A stretch of 64,000 bases of DNA from Rarobacter faecitabidus (GCF_006716265.1 NZ_VFOS01000001.1:1736001-1800000); one strand, 5' to 3'. Counted from the stretch's first letter, positions 26,997 to 36,600 are shown. Made by a program: numbers and translations. Notes: generated by a model from the sequence alone, not told the origin.

Positions 26997-28139
26997 TCAC
27001 TTGGCGCTGGCAGCCACGACGGCGAGGACCTCGTGGACGAGTCCTTCAAACGATCGAATCCGTTGCACCGTCGTGGCCAGCGGGATATCGCCGACGGCCG
27101 TGTCGTCGGGCAGTCCCACGAAGATCGGCAGGTCGGGGTTTTCCGTGTGCAACGCGCGGACGAGCCCGAGATCGGGGTGGCTCAGGTCGGAGATCATAAC
27201 GGTCGCCGTGGGCCGAACCATCGTGACGACCTCCAGCACGCGGTGCTCGTTGGAGGGGCCGGTCACGATGCGCACCGCGACGTCGTGCTGCATGAGCGCC
27301 GCCGCGAACACGTGTGCACTGATCGAGAGGGGATCCCCGGGGGCGACGAAGACGAGCACCATCTTCTTGTTCCGGCTCGGGTGGCTGTGCGGCACGCCCT
27401 GCCTTGCGGCTTCCTCATCGAGTACAACGACGTAGGCGGCGATGGACCGCAGGACCGCGCTGACCAGCAACAATTCAGGTGTCTCACCAGGCCGCGCGAG
27501 CACCGTGCGCATGGCCAACTGCGCCATCGCGGGCTGCACGATGGTCCGCCACCAGACCACCGGGTCGTCGCCCAGGCCGAGGCTGAGCAGTGACAGGCAC
27601 TCTGCAAGCCGCCCCGCGAGCACCGCGTCGATCACGGCCGCCGACGTCACCGCATCGCGATGCGACGAGGAGGGAAGGTGCAGGATCGAGGCGGAGCGCT
27701 CGCCACCCGGCTGGGTCCCGGCCTCCGAACGCTGGTCCGAGGAGGATTCCTGCGGCGATGCAAGACCCTTGAGGTCGGTTTCGAGTGCCTCGGGAGTGAC
27801 GGTGGAGATATCCGCGTGACGTGCCGCCTTAGCCGCGTCCTGCGGGGCAACGCCGTCGAGCGCGAGGCGTCGCATGATGACGAGCCGGGCGACGTCCTCG
27901 TGTGAGTAGCGGCGATGGGCGCCCGCGCTGTGGCTTGAAGGACCAAGACCGTACCGGCGGTCCCACGTGCGAAGCGTTGCCGGGGCCACCCCTAGCCGCT
28001 GAGCGACCGCCGCCACCGTCAGTCCCGGCAGACTCTGGTCCCCCACCGCTTCCGATTCCGCGGCCTCATCGGTGGGCGAATCGCCGCTGTCAGATTCCGC
28101 AGCGGGCTCGCGGCGGTCACTTCGCGGCGTGTCGGTCAT
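26997..28139 (-). CDS. MerR-like regulator with degenerate cobalamin-binding-like domain
   Basis: This 380-residue protein starts with about 40 acidic residues. A MerR-type winged HTH (about residues 40-95) reads LTVAAVAQRLGVAPATLRTW, then DRRYGL and HRRYSHEDVARL. After a linker, the C-terminal half follows the CarH/LitR plan of a helical region (DDPVVWWRTIVQPAMAQLA) and a Rossmann-like domain (KKMVLVFVAPGDPLSISAHV). The W-x9-EH motif and the DxHxxG cobalt-ligand motif are not present, so it probably does not bind B12 in the CarH manner. It is divergent from whiB. I chose ATG 28139; the long upstream frame lacks coding character. Confidence 0.82.
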   Translation of the reverse strand: MTDTPRSDRREPAAESDSGDSPTDEAAESEAVGDQSLPGLTVAAVAQRLGVAPATLRTWDRRYGLGPSSHSAGAHRRYSHEDVARLVIMRRLALDGVAPQDAAKAARHADISTVTPEALETDLKGLASPQESSSDQRSEAGTQPGGERSASILHLPSSSHRDAVTSAAVIDAVLAGRLAECLSLLSLGLGDDPVVWWRTIVQPAMAQLAMRTVLARPGETPELLLVSAVLRSIAAYVVVLDEEAARQGVPHSHPSRNKKMVLVFVAPGDPLSISAHVFAAALMQHDVAVRIVTGPSNEHRVLEVVTMVRPTATVMISDLSHPDLGLVRALHTENPDLPIFVGLPDDTAVGDIPLATTVQRIRSFEGLVHEVLAVVAASAK

Positions 28140-28272
28140 ACGACAATCTTGCCGATCCTGGGCGCGATACGCCAATGCAACCGGCATGTTGCCCGGTCTT
28201 TGTGGCGAACATGGCCCTGAACAGGGCGAACAGTGCGTCACGACCGGAAATGAGAAAAATCGCCTGAGGGGT

Positions 28273-28312
28273 TGAACAACCCTTGCAACGCTTGCTAAGT
28301 TGTTCATACATT
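28273..28312 (+). promoter_or_regulatory. whiB promoter with overlapping inverted repeat
   Basis: The -35 TTGCAA (28283-28288) and -10 TACATT (28307-28312) are 18 nt apart. An exact inverted repeat TGAACAAC (28273-28280) / GTTGTTCA (28299-28306) flanks the -35 and abuts the -10, so a protein bound there would control initiation. The predicted transcript starts near 28319, giving a leader of about 46 nt. Confidence 0.6.
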
Positions 28313-28364
28313 GTCCAGCGGTCGCGTCAACGCCGATCGGCCGGTCCCAGTAGGAGGAAGAACA

Positions 28365-28673
28365 ATGACGGAAGTTTCGCGGCTCCCCGGCCCAGTGATG
28401 GATCTTTGGGAATGGCAGTACAAGGGTTCCTGCAGGGATGTGGACGACACCGTGTTCTTTCACCCGGAGGGTGAACGCGGCGCCGCGCGGCGCCGCCGCG
28501 CGGAAGCGGCCAAGGCGATCTGCGCCGAGTGCCCTGTTCTGCAGCAGTGCCGCGAGCACGCGCTCCACGTCCGCGAACCCTACGGTGTGTGGGGTGGCAT
28601 GAGCGAGGACGAGCGGGCTGAAATCCTCGCCGAGCAGGACCGCAAGGGGCGCCGCTCGGTGCGCGCCGTCTAA
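28365..28673 (+). CDS. WhiB-family iron-sulfur transcriptional regulator
   Basis: This 102-residue Wbl protein has four conserved Cys (KGSCRD, ICAECPV, QQCREHA) that ligate a 4Fe-4S cluster, and the GVWGGMSEDER turn followed by a basic tail (RKGRRSVRAV) that contacts DNA. The FFHPEGERGAARRRR stretch between the first and second Cys recalls the WblA/WhiB4 branch, but I cannot place the subfamily firmly. Wbl proteins sense redox or NO and act with sigma factors in development and stress. The start has a strong SD (AGGAGGAAGAACAATG). It is divergent from the MerR-like regulator and followed by palindromic repeats. Confidence 0.95.
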   Translation: MTEVSRLPGPVMDLWEWQYKGSCRDVDDTVFFHPEGERGAARRRRAEAAKAICAECPVLQQCREHALHVREPYGVWGGMSEDERAEILAEQDRKGRRSVRAV

Positions 28674-28706
28674 CGACACGTCACCTCTCGAACCTTCACG
28701 CATTCG

Positions 28707-28772
28707 AGAGCACCGGTTAGGGCTGCCGCGCGCGCGTTATATCGACTGCCCGGCGACCCTAACCGGTGCTCT
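28707..28772. repeat. Imperfect palindrome related to the 232-291 element
   Basis: A 22-nt left arm (28707-28728) pairs with 28751-28772 with one two-base mismatch; the arms share the core GGTTAGGG/CCCTAACC and GCCG with the palindrome at 232-291. The 22-nt centre contains GTTATATCGA, similar to the ATATAT centre of the first copy. It lies between the whiB stop and the groES terminator. Confidence 0.8.
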
Positions 28773-28786
28773 AGAAGTCACGAGAA

Positions 28787-28829
28787 AAGGCCGCTGGCCG
28801 CCACCCGATAGGTGGCGGCCAGCGGCCTT
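28787..28829 (-). terminator. groES terminator (also faces whiB)
   Basis: A perfect 19-bp stem (28787-28805 with 28811-28829) has a 5-nt loop. On the minus strand the stem is followed by TTCTCG after a CCTTTT junction, so it terminates groES, and it may also stop whiB transcripts. Confidence 0.75.
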
Positions 28830-28848
28830 AGCGTTGAGCTGAGGTGGA

Positions 28849-29142
28849 TCAGCCTACGATCGCGAGCACGTCGCGAGCGGAGAGGATGAGGTACTCCTCA
28901 CCCGCGTACTTGACCTCGGTGCCCCCGTACTTGGAGTAGATGACCTTGTCACCGACGGCAACGTCCAGCGGAACGCGGTTGCCCTTGTCATCGATGCGAC
29001 CGGGACCGACTGCGAGAACCTCGCCCTCCTGCGGCTTCTCCTTCGCGGAGTCCGGGAGAACGAAGCCCGAGGGGGTGGTGACCTCTGCCTCGAGGGTCTT
29101 CACGAGGATCCTGTCCTCAAGTGGCTTGATGGAGACCGACAC
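28849..29142 (-). CDS. groES: Co-chaperonin GroES
   Basis: This 97-residue GroES caps the GroEL folding chamber. Signatures are [16 protein letters not shown], the mobile-loop region [19 protein letters not shown] and [22 protein letters not shown]. The start is GTG at 29142 with an SD (GGGGAGG) ending 7 nt upstream; an in-frame ATG at 29181 has no SD and adds an unusual extension. groEL is not adjacent: the terminator follows directly, so groES is monocistronic here. A CIRCE operator and promoter lie about 145-185 bases upstream, indicating HrcA heat-shock control. Confidence 0.97.
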   Translation of the reverse strand: MSVSIKPLEDRILVKTLEAEVTTPSGFVLPDSAKEKPQEGEVLAVGPGRIDDKGNRVPLDVAVGDKVIYSKYGGTEVKYAGEEYLILSARDVLAIVG

Positions 29143-29286
29143 TGCGGACCTCCCCTTTCGTGAGTTGGAATTCACTGACAAAGGTGCACTCCGCCATCGT
29201 CCGCCCGTCGTCGCGGGTGCCGTGCGGATTATTGGAGTACATCCGTCACCGCAGGGGCATGCGCCCGCTGTGATGACCTACTGAAC

Positions 29287-29327
29287 AGCGTAGATCCGTA
29301 TTAGCACTCGGTCAAGGCGAGTGCTAG
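29287..29327 (-). promoter_or_regulatory. CIRCE operator and groES promoter
   Basis: TTAGCACTC (29301-29309), 9 nt, GAGTGCTAG (29319-29327) is a CIRCE element, the HrcA repressor site, with one mismatch between arms. On the minus strand -35 TTGACC (29310-29315) lies in the CIRCE spacer and -10 TACGCT (29287-29292) follows after 17 nt, so HrcA would block RNA polymerase. The leader to the GTG is about 140 nt. The flanking region up to 29592 holds no convincing gene. Confidence 0.85.
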
Positions 29328-29592
29328 TTCACTCCGTATGCCTCGAGCGAACAACGGCGCATCTCACGAGCGTGCTCAGCAGTTCGGCAGGCGGAACACC
29401 GGGGGCACGCGAAGGCCGCATCGATCACCCATAGCTGACCACAGCGCGCCCGCACACGGACCTGGGCCGGGCGAGCATGCCTCGTCCGGCCTGGCCGAGC
29501 CGCAGGCTCTAGCGTTGCGAGCGCCGCGGAGGCAGGTGCGGAATTCCGATGATCTGCGCCTGCGTTGCCGATCCGATCCCCCCAGGCGTAGC

Positions 29593-30126
29593 ATGATCGG
29601 CTCGTCTCGCGGGTGGGCCGTGGGGCCCGACACCGCGCAGATCTACACCAGGACCTCGCCCCCCCAGTGGCGCAGTAAAGGCTCGACCGCTCCATTCCTG
29701 TCGTTCGTCAAGGTGGGCGGTACGTGGCGAGTCGACCTGGACAACCTCGAGTTCTCCAACATCGCGAAGAAGGTCAAGCCGATCCCATCCAAGGTGACGG
29801 GCTGGAACGTCAAGGCGATCAAGGTCAAGAAGGGCAAGATTCCAGCAGCCCGGAAGATCGTCGTTGCCGCCAGCACCGGCAAGGTCGTGCTTGAACGAAA
29901 ATCGGGCAAGAAGTGGGTCAGGGTCTCGACAGCCACCGTCAACGCCACGACCGGTCGCGCAACGGTGAGGTTCGCAAAACTGCGCACCAAGGGCACCTAC
30001 ACCTTCCGTCTGCGCCTCACCGGCACGGACTACTACAAGCTAGACGGCGTTAAGAACCTCAAGGTCAAGGTCAAGCAGCCACACGCCAAACACCAGCTTG
30101 TCGGGCCGCGCGCATCCTCGGGTTGA
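29593..30126 (+). pseudogene. Fragment of a secreted Ig-like protein, 5' end apparently missing
   Basis: About 177 residues can be read from the ATG at 29593. From about 29690 the sequence looks genuinely coding: FLSFVKVGGTWRVDLDNLEF recalls the last strands of an NTF2/SnoaL-like fold, followed by a Lys-rich Ig-like domain (GKVVLERKSGKKWVRVSTA ... LRTKGTYTFRLRLTGTDYYK). There is no signal peptide, SD or promoter, although the relatives in this window are all secreted. The upstream bases show no continuing homology. I read this as the 3' remnant of a larger gene. A short intact protein is possible but less likely. Confidence 0.5.
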
Positions 30127-30206
30127 ACGATGCGCGCAGTTTCGTTTTACCGGGTGGTGACCTGCCCGATCCCGCGACCACGGCCGGACTATGGAAGACT
30201 TCTTGC

Positions 30207-31019
30207 GTGCCTGGCAACCCCATAGATTCCACCCTCGCAGCGGGCATCTCAGCGCAACGCGTCACCGCCAGCGAGGGAGCACTCGTCCTGATCGACCTCG
30301 ACGGCACGCTTGTCGATTCCGGGGACGGCATTCTGGCGAGCCTGCGCGTAGCATTCGACGAGGCGGGTGTCCCGCGCCCCGGGGAGGCCGAACTGCGCCG
30401 CTTCCTCGGTCCGCCCATCTACTACTCGCTCGACGCGCTCGGCATCACGGGCGAGCCCGCGGACCGTGTCGTTGCTGCCTATCGTCAGCATTACCACGAC
30501 GTAGGCATGCATCAGTCGGCCGCATTCGCCGGTATCCCCGCAGCGCTCGACCGAATGCGTACCGAACTCGAATCGTCGGCGACCGGCAGCGTAAGACTCG
30601 TCGTCGCGACGTCCAAACCCGAGACGTATGCGAAGCGGATCGTGCAACTCTCCGGCCTCGCCCCGCACCTCGACGCCGTGTACGGCGCGTCGCTCGACGG
30701 CACGCGCACCTCCAAGGCGGACGTGATCGCGCACGCTCTGCACGGCGAGGCCGCATACCACGGCGAGGCCGTCTACCACAGCGAGGCCGCATACCAGGCG
30801 GACACCGCGGACACCGTTCCCGACCGGCGGATCATGATCGGCGACCGCAAGTTCGACGTCCTGGGCGCGGCCGCCCACGGCATCGCCACCATCGGCGTGC
30901 TCTGGGGCTACGGCGACGCGGAAGAACTCGTCGGTGCCGGTGCCGTGTTGATCGCGCACTCTCCCGCCGAGCTGCCCACCCTGGTCGTGGCAGCCGCGCT
31001 GACGAGCCCAACCGCGTAG
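30207..31019 (+). CDS. HAD-superfamily hydrolase, phosphoglycolate phosphatase-like, with internal repeat
   Basis: This HAD phosphatase of about 270 residues has motif I LIDLDGTLVDSGDG (nucleophile and acid Asp), motif II VVATSKPE, a Lys in motif III (TSKADVI) and motif IV MIGDRKFDVLGAAAHG. The cap matches the Gph/PGP type, with GPPIYYSLDALG near the start of the cap. Between motif III and motif IV there is a three-fold repeat of about six residues (YHGEAA, YHGEAV, YHSEAA) encoded by an 18-bp DNA repeat (30741-30797). The likely start is GTG 30207 with a weak GGAAG. The substrate is unknown. The methyltransferase gene follows closely. Confidence 0.85.
   Translation: MPGNPIDSTLAAGISAQRVTASEGALVLIDLDGTLVDSGDGILASLRVAFDEAGVPRPGEAELRRFLGPPIYYSLDALGITGEPADRVVAAYRQHYHDVGMHQSAAFAGIPAALDRMRTELESSATGSVRLVVATSKPETYAKRIVQLSGLAPHLDAVYGASLDGTRTSKADVIAHALHGEAAYHGEAVYHSEAAYQADTADTVPDRRIMIGDRKFDVLGAAAHGIATIGVLWGYGDAEELVGAGAVLIAHSPAELPTLVVAAALTSPTA
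30741..30797 (+). repeat. 18-bp tandem repeat inside the HAD gene (about three copies)
   Basis: CACGGCGAGGCCGCATAC and two variants are directly repeated, with the third followed by CAGGCGG. The repeat is in frame and encodes six residues per unit. It lies in a surface loop of the HAD fold. Confidence 0.8.
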
Positions 31020-31034
31020 CCACGGACGCGAATC

Positions 31035-32300
31035 ATGGACCCCGCAACCGCCGCTGCGCTGACGAGCCCCAGCGTCTCATCCATCATTCGCGACCTACCC
31101 GACTACGACAGCGACCGCGCCCTCGAGATCGGGAGTCGCCTGCGAAAGCTCGAACTCGATCGCGACCTGATCGCGGCCATCCAGACTCAGCTCGCATTGC
31201 GGGCGCCGCTGCGGGCCAAGCTCGGTGACAAGTCGGAGGGCTTCCTCGCCACGCGTGCGGGCGCAGAACAGGCGACCAGATGGCCGGTCGCCGCGCTCCG
31301 GGCCCGCGCTTTCGCGGCTTCGGGCGCAACAACGGTCGCAGATCTCACGTGCGGACTCGGCGTCGACACCCTCGCCCTGGCCGCGGCGGGTCTCTCGGTG
31401 ACGGCATTCGAGATAGACGAGGCCACCGCCACCCTCGCTCGCCACAACGCGCGCGACTACGGCTGCGTCCACGTGCTCCACGGCGACGGCCTGGCTGCCG
31501 ATCTGAGCGGGATCGATGCGATCTTCGCCGACCCGGCCAGGCGCACCGAATCCGGGGCGCGCATCAACGATCCCGAGCAGTACGGCCCACCCCTGAGCGA
31601 CGTCTGGGCATTGCGGGAGCGCGCAGAACTCCGCGTCCTCGGCGTCAAGGTCGGGCCTGGCATCGCGCACCGCGACGTGCCGGCGGACGCGCGCGCCGAA
31701 TGGCTATCCGTGGACGGCGACGTGGTCGAGGCGACCCTCTGGTGGACGCCCGGCGGAATGCCGGACCTGCCGCACAGGGCACTGATCGCGCGCTCGTCCC
31801 AGGGCGACCCGCTCGCAGAACTGACCGTGGGCAGCCTCGCGGGTTTCCCGGACGAGGACTCCCGTGCACCCCGCCTCGATGTCGCGACAGCGGCGGATCT
31901 GGGCGAGTTCCTGGCCGAACCGGACGGCGCCATCATCCGCGCTCACCTACTCGGGACGCTCGCCGAGAAAGCGGCGGGGGACTCGTCCATGAATGGCCGA
32001 GCCCGGCTGATCTCCCCGCGCATCGCGTACCTCACCGCGAATGAGCCGCTACCCCATTCGCGCAACTACCGCATCGTGGACGTGCTGCCCTTCCACATCA
32101 AGAAACTGAGTGGTTATCTGCGCACGCGGGGCGTAGGTTCGGTCACAATAAAGAAGCGCGGAGTCGAAGCAACGCCCGAACAGGTGCGCAGGCAGCTCAG
32201 GCTCAGCGGCGATCACGAGGCCACTTTGGTCCTCACGCGGATAGCTGGCCAGCATCGCGCGATCGTAGTGGAACCGGCGGAGGGTGGGAACGACCAGTGA
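31035..32300 (+). CDS. Class I SAM-dependent methyltransferase with THUMP-like C-terminal domain
   Basis: This 421-residue protein has a Rossmann SAM-binding domain in the middle: motif I VADLTCGLGVDTLALAAAG near residue 100, an acidic motif II (FEIDEATA) and a motif IV-like IFADPARRTESGARI. The C-terminal part (SGYLRTRGVGSVTIKKRGV and VRRQLRLSGDHEATLVLTRI) matches the THUMP-like domain of a widespread actinobacterial family. The substrate is unknown; an RNA base is plausible from the DPARR motif. Its TGA overlaps the GTG start of the next gene. Confidence 0.85.
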   Translation: MDPATAAALTSPSVSSIIRDLPDYDSDRALEIGSRLRKLELDRDLIAAIQTQLALRAPLRAKLGDKSEGFLATRAGAEQATRWPVAALRARAFAASGATTVADLTCGLGVDTLALAAAGLSVTAFEIDEATATLARHNARDYGCVHVLHGDGLAADLSGIDAIFADPARRTESGARINDPEQYGPPLSDVWALRERAELRVLGVKVGPGIAHRDVPADARAEWLSVDGDVVEATLWWTPGGMPDLPHRALIARSSQGDPLAELTVGSLAGFPDEDSRAPRLDVATAADLGEFLAEPDGAIIRAHLLGTLAEKAAGDSSMNGRARLISPRIAYLTANEPLPHSRNYRIVDVLPFHIKKLSGYLRTRGVGSVTIKKRGVEATPEQVRRQLRLSGDHEATLVLTRIAGQHRAIVVEPAEGGNDQ

Positions 32301-33439
32301 GCGCAATTCCTTTCGCGTCATCGCTGCGATCCACCGTCGGCATCGAGTGGGAACTGGCCCTGGTTGATCAGGACTCCGGGGACCTGCGTCAGGTGGCCCC
32401 CGTCATCCTGAAATCGCTGTCCCCCGACGGCTCCCAGCATCCCAACGTGCGCCAGGAGTTGCTGCTCAACACGATCGAGATCGTCTCGAACCCGCGCGAA
32501 ACCGTGGCGCAGGCGGGCCAGGATCTGGTGCGCAGCATCGACTTGATGCGCGAGGTCCTGGAGCCGATGCGCGTCGATCTCATGTCGGCGGGTACACACC
32601 CGTTCGCGCGCTGGGACCAGCAGAAAGTGTCCGACAAGGACCGCTACGCCACGCTGATCGACCGCACGCAGTGGTGGGGCCGCCAGATGCTCATCTACGG
32701 CGTCCACGTCCACGTCGGGGTCGAGGACCGCGCCAAGGTCCTGCCGATCGCCCGCGGGCTGCTGCCCTACTTCGGTCACCTGCAGTCGCTCGCCGCCTCA
32801 TCGCCGTTCTGGGGCGGCGACGACACGGGGTACGCATCCAACCGCGCCCTCATGTTCCAGCAGTTGCCCACCGCCGGGCTCGGATTCCAGTTCGACGAGT
32901 GGACAGATCTGGAGCGGTACGTCGATGACATGATGCACACCGGCGTCATCGACCACTTCGACGAGATCCGCTGGGACATCCGTCCCTCTCCCCGGTTCGG
33001 CACGCTGGAGACGAGGATCTGCGATGGCGCGTCGAACCTGCAGGAACTCCTGGCTCTCGCCGCGCTGAACCACTGCCTCGTGGAATACCTGTCGAGCGAA
33101 CTCGACGCTGGACGCGAACTGCCCACCCTGCCGCCCTGGTTCGCCCAGGAGAACAAATGGCGCTCAGCCCGGTACGGCATGGACGCGATCCTGATCCTGG
33201 ACCGCGCGGGGAACGAGGAACTCATCACCGACCACTTGCGGGCTTTGCTCACGCAGCTCGAGCCCGTAGCCGCGCGGCTGGGTTGTTTGGACGAGCTCTC
33301 CCTGGTCCATGAGATCGTCTCCACAGGCGCGGGGTACCAACGCCAGCGCGCGGTGTGGCAAGCGCAGAACGGGCGACTCGACGCCGTCGTGGCCTCGCTC
33401 GTCGCCGAAATGCACGCGGGCAAGCCACTGCCCGCCTGA
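32297..33439 (+). CDS. Carboxylate-amine ligase, YbdK type (glutamate-cysteine ligase family)
   Basis: This 380-residue protein belongs to the GCS2/YbdK family: STVGIEWELALVDQDSGDL at the start, LLLNTIEIVSNPRETVAQAG, SAGTHPFARWD, the HVHVGVEDRAKVL metal-binding region and FGTLETRICDGASN. Relatives include glutamate-cysteine ligases (EgtA-like) and weak gamma-glutamyl ligases such as E. coli YbdK, so the product cannot be fixed; Actinomycetota use such enzymes in mycothiol-independent or ergothioneine routes. The GTG start overlaps the methyltransferase stop and has an SD (GGAGGG). Confidence 0.87.
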   Translation: MSAIPFASSLRSTVGIEWELALVDQDSGDLRQVAPVILKSLSPDGSQHPNVRQELLLNTIEIVSNPRETVAQAGQDLVRSIDLMREVLEPMRVDLMSAGTHPFARWDQQKVSDKDRYATLIDRTQWWGRQMLIYGVHVHVGVEDRAKVLPIARGLLPYFGHLQSLAASSPFWGGDDTGYASNRALMFQQLPTAGLGFQFDEWTDLERYVDDMMHTGVIDHFDEIRWDIRPSPRFGTLETRICDGASNLQELLALAALNHCLVEYLSSELDAGRELPTLPPWFAQENKWRSARYGMDAILILDRAGNEELITDHLRALLTQLEPVAARLGCLDELSLVHEIVSTGAGYQRQRAVWQAQNGRLDAVVASLVAEMHAGKPLPA

Positions 33440-33666
33440 ACGACCCCGCTCACGTTGCCAGACCGCTCGACCCCGCAGGCGATACGCGGTTGGGCGCGCG
33501 AGATCCCGCAAAGTGGTCGGAGACCTGCGCATTCACCGACTGCGCGTCGGTGCGCGAGAAGTGGCAACTCAAGTGGCTCGATCTTGAGACCGCTTGTACC
33601 CTGGCGGAGGAACACCCGCCCATATCGATTCTGACGACGATGTCTTATCGCATTCGAGGTTTTACC

Positions 33667-36600
33667 GTGCCCACGATGGCTCCCCATTCACGTCCGTATC
33701 ACGCTCACGGCTCGGCCACTCGCCTGCTGACCATCGCGCTGGGCGCCGTGCTGGCGCTCCTGGCCTCGTGTTCAATCGCTATAGCCCCGGCAGCGCTGGC
33801 CGCAGGCCCCGTCTCGGTCGGCTCCGGCGGGTACATCAACGGCAAGATCGGCGTCGAGCCCGGAGAACTCAGCGAGTACTGCACATCGACGCCGCGGCAG
33901 AGCTTCACGCGGGGCGGCAAGACCATCCCCGCGCTGGTGTCGAAGAACGCACCGGTGCCCACTAACGACTGGTGGAGCACGCTCGCCTTCCGTCACTGGG
34001 TGAGCGACGGCGGCTGGCAGGGATGCGATCTGGGATCGACCATGTACGCCCATCCGGCGGCCTACGGATGGCACAACCGAGGCCTGGGGATCACGTATCC
34101 GAACACGCTGGGGGCAGCGACCAACAACGACACCGGAATCTCCAACTTCACCGGCGAGGGGTACGAATACGCGGGCCCGACCTGGAGCGGACACGACGTG
34201 TACGCGGGGGTCTCCGGGAACGCGAGCAATCCGTCCCAGGAGTTCGTAGGGGAGGTCCTGCAGGTCGAGGACTGGACCGACTGGACGGTGCAGTCGGTGT
34301 TGAAGAATGCCGCGGGCACCATCGGGGTCAGGGCCGTCATTGGTCACGGCCTGCCAATCGCTTGGATGCAGAGTTTCGGAGCGGCCAGCCGCATTCAAAC
34401 GCAGGGCACGACGTCGATTCAATCCAACAACAACGGCACGCTGATACTCTCCGTGAACGGCCGGTCATACATCGCCTGGGCACCGGACGGGGCGCAGTGG
34501 ACGCAGAACAGCGCGAATGTCTTCACGTCGAGCGCTGGATGGTACGCCGTGGCGCTCGTGCCAAACGGCGCAAACGCGTCAACGATCGCCGCGAACTGGC
34601 GTCAGTTCGCGTATTCGCCGGTCACCACGGCGACAGTCAGCTACACCTACCAGCAGGCCAGCGGAAAACTTCAGGCGCGCTATGAGATCGGCGTCACGCG
34701 CAAGGCGGGCAGCGGCTCCACGACGAGCACTGTCATGGCGCTGTACCCGCATCAAGAGCAGTACCGCACCGATGGGCAGGCTCCCCTGGGCTCAACGTAT
34801 ACCTCACCGCGCGGCAGCATGCCGGTGCTGCAGAACGTGCCGGGGTTCACCACGACTACGCCGTTCTACGGCGTGCTGACCGAGATCCCCGGCATCTCTG
34901 TGGCACCCGGCGGCGCGAACCACGCCAAACTGATGCAGTATCTCGACGCCGCCGAGAATGACCCGCTCAACGTCCAGCAGATGACGAACAACGGCAACGC
35001 TACGTATTGGACCGGCAAGGCAATAGGACGGGCCGCCCGCATCGCCGAGGTCGCCGACCAGGTGGGCGACACCACGGCTCGGGACAAGGCCCTCACGAAA
35101 ATCCGCGAGCAATTGACGGATTGGTTCACCGCAACATCGGGCAAGACGAGCAAGGTCTTCGCCTACTCCGAGAAATATGGCACGCTGCTCGGCTACCCCG
35201 CCGGGCCAGGCGGAACGGACCAGTACGGCACGCTTACGCGGATGAACGACCATCATTTCCACTACGCGTACTACGTTGCGGCCGCGGCGACGCTGGCGCG
35301 ATACGACGCTCAGTGGGCCGCGAGCTATGGCGGCATGGTAGACATGCTCATCCGCGATGTAGCGTCGCCGGACCGGGGCGATGCCATGTTCCCGTACCTG
35401 CGGACGTTCGATGTCTACGCCGGTCACTCCTGGGCATCGGGGGACGGCGGATTCTCCAAGGGGAACAATCAGGAATCATCCGCCGAGGCGATGAACCTCG
35501 CGCAAGCGATGGTGCAGTGGGGCGAAGTGCGGGGCAACACGCAAATCCGCGACACCGGCATCTACTTGTACACCACCGAAGCCGCCGCTATCGCGCGGTA
35601 CTGGTTCAATTCGCGGGACGACTTCCCGTCGGCTAAGTTCAACCGAAACTACGCCTCGATGGTCTGGGCATCGGGCGCCCACTACTCGCTGTGGTTCGGC
35701 GGCCCGGGCGACCATCAGTACTTCTACGGGATCAACATGCTCCCCGTAACGGGTGGGTCGCTCTATCTGGGCTACGAGCCGGCGATCGTCCAGCGCACCT
35801 ACAACGAGTACATGGGACGTACCGGCAATGCCGAGCCGCCGTGGTGGCACGACATTCTGTACTCGTACCTGGCGCTCGCCAACCCGGACTTGGCGCTCGC
35901 CAAGTTCGCCACCGCGGACGGAAATGGCACCTTCGGGGAGGAGCAGGGCGATTCCCACGCCCACAGCTATCACTGGGTGACGTCCCTCGCGGCGCTCGGG
36001 CAGGTCGACACTACCGCCCACGCCAACTACCCGCTCGCTACGACGTTCAGCAAGAACGGCCAGCGGTCCTACGTAGTCACGAACGCCTCAAACAAAGCGA
36101 TCACCGTCACGTTCCGGGACGATTCCGGTTCCGTGCTCGCGACCGTTACCGCGCCGAAGGGCCAAGTCACCACCCGCCGACCGGACGGATCGACCGTCTC
36201 GCTCGGCGACGGAGGCTCCGGCGGAGCGGGCATCGAGATCCCTGGGACGCCAACCGACCCGACCGACCCGACCGACCCGACCGACCCGACCGACCCCGGG
36301 GGGCCGACCGATCCGACCGATCCGACCGACCCCACTGATCCGACCGACCCCACTGATCCGACCGATCCGGGCGGACCGACTAATCCCGGTGGCAATAACG
36401 GCACTGGCGGAACCCCCGGCACGCCGGGAAGCGCCCCCGCAAAGGTGATCAAACGCAAGGCGAAACTCGTCAGCGCCAAGAACGCCAAGAAGCCCAAGGT
36501 CAAGAAGTTGAAAGTCCACAAGGCCTTCAAGGTCAAGGTCGTGCTGAGCGCACCCGGCAAGGCAAAGGTGACGGGCACCGTCCGGCTCACTGTCGGTAAG

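Noticed and set aside
29324-29695. A minus-strand reading frame with a Cys-rich, zinc-ribbon-like C-terminus (CGQLWVIDAAFACPRCSAC)
   Set aside because: No start with an SD, no homology recognised, third-position GC lower than in the genes, and its stop lies inside the CIRCE element. It remains a weak possibility of a remnant.
33355-33666. A longer N-terminus for the first GH81 enzyme
   Set aside because: It runs through the gene upstream in another frame; the SD and signal peptide place the start at 33667 or close to it.
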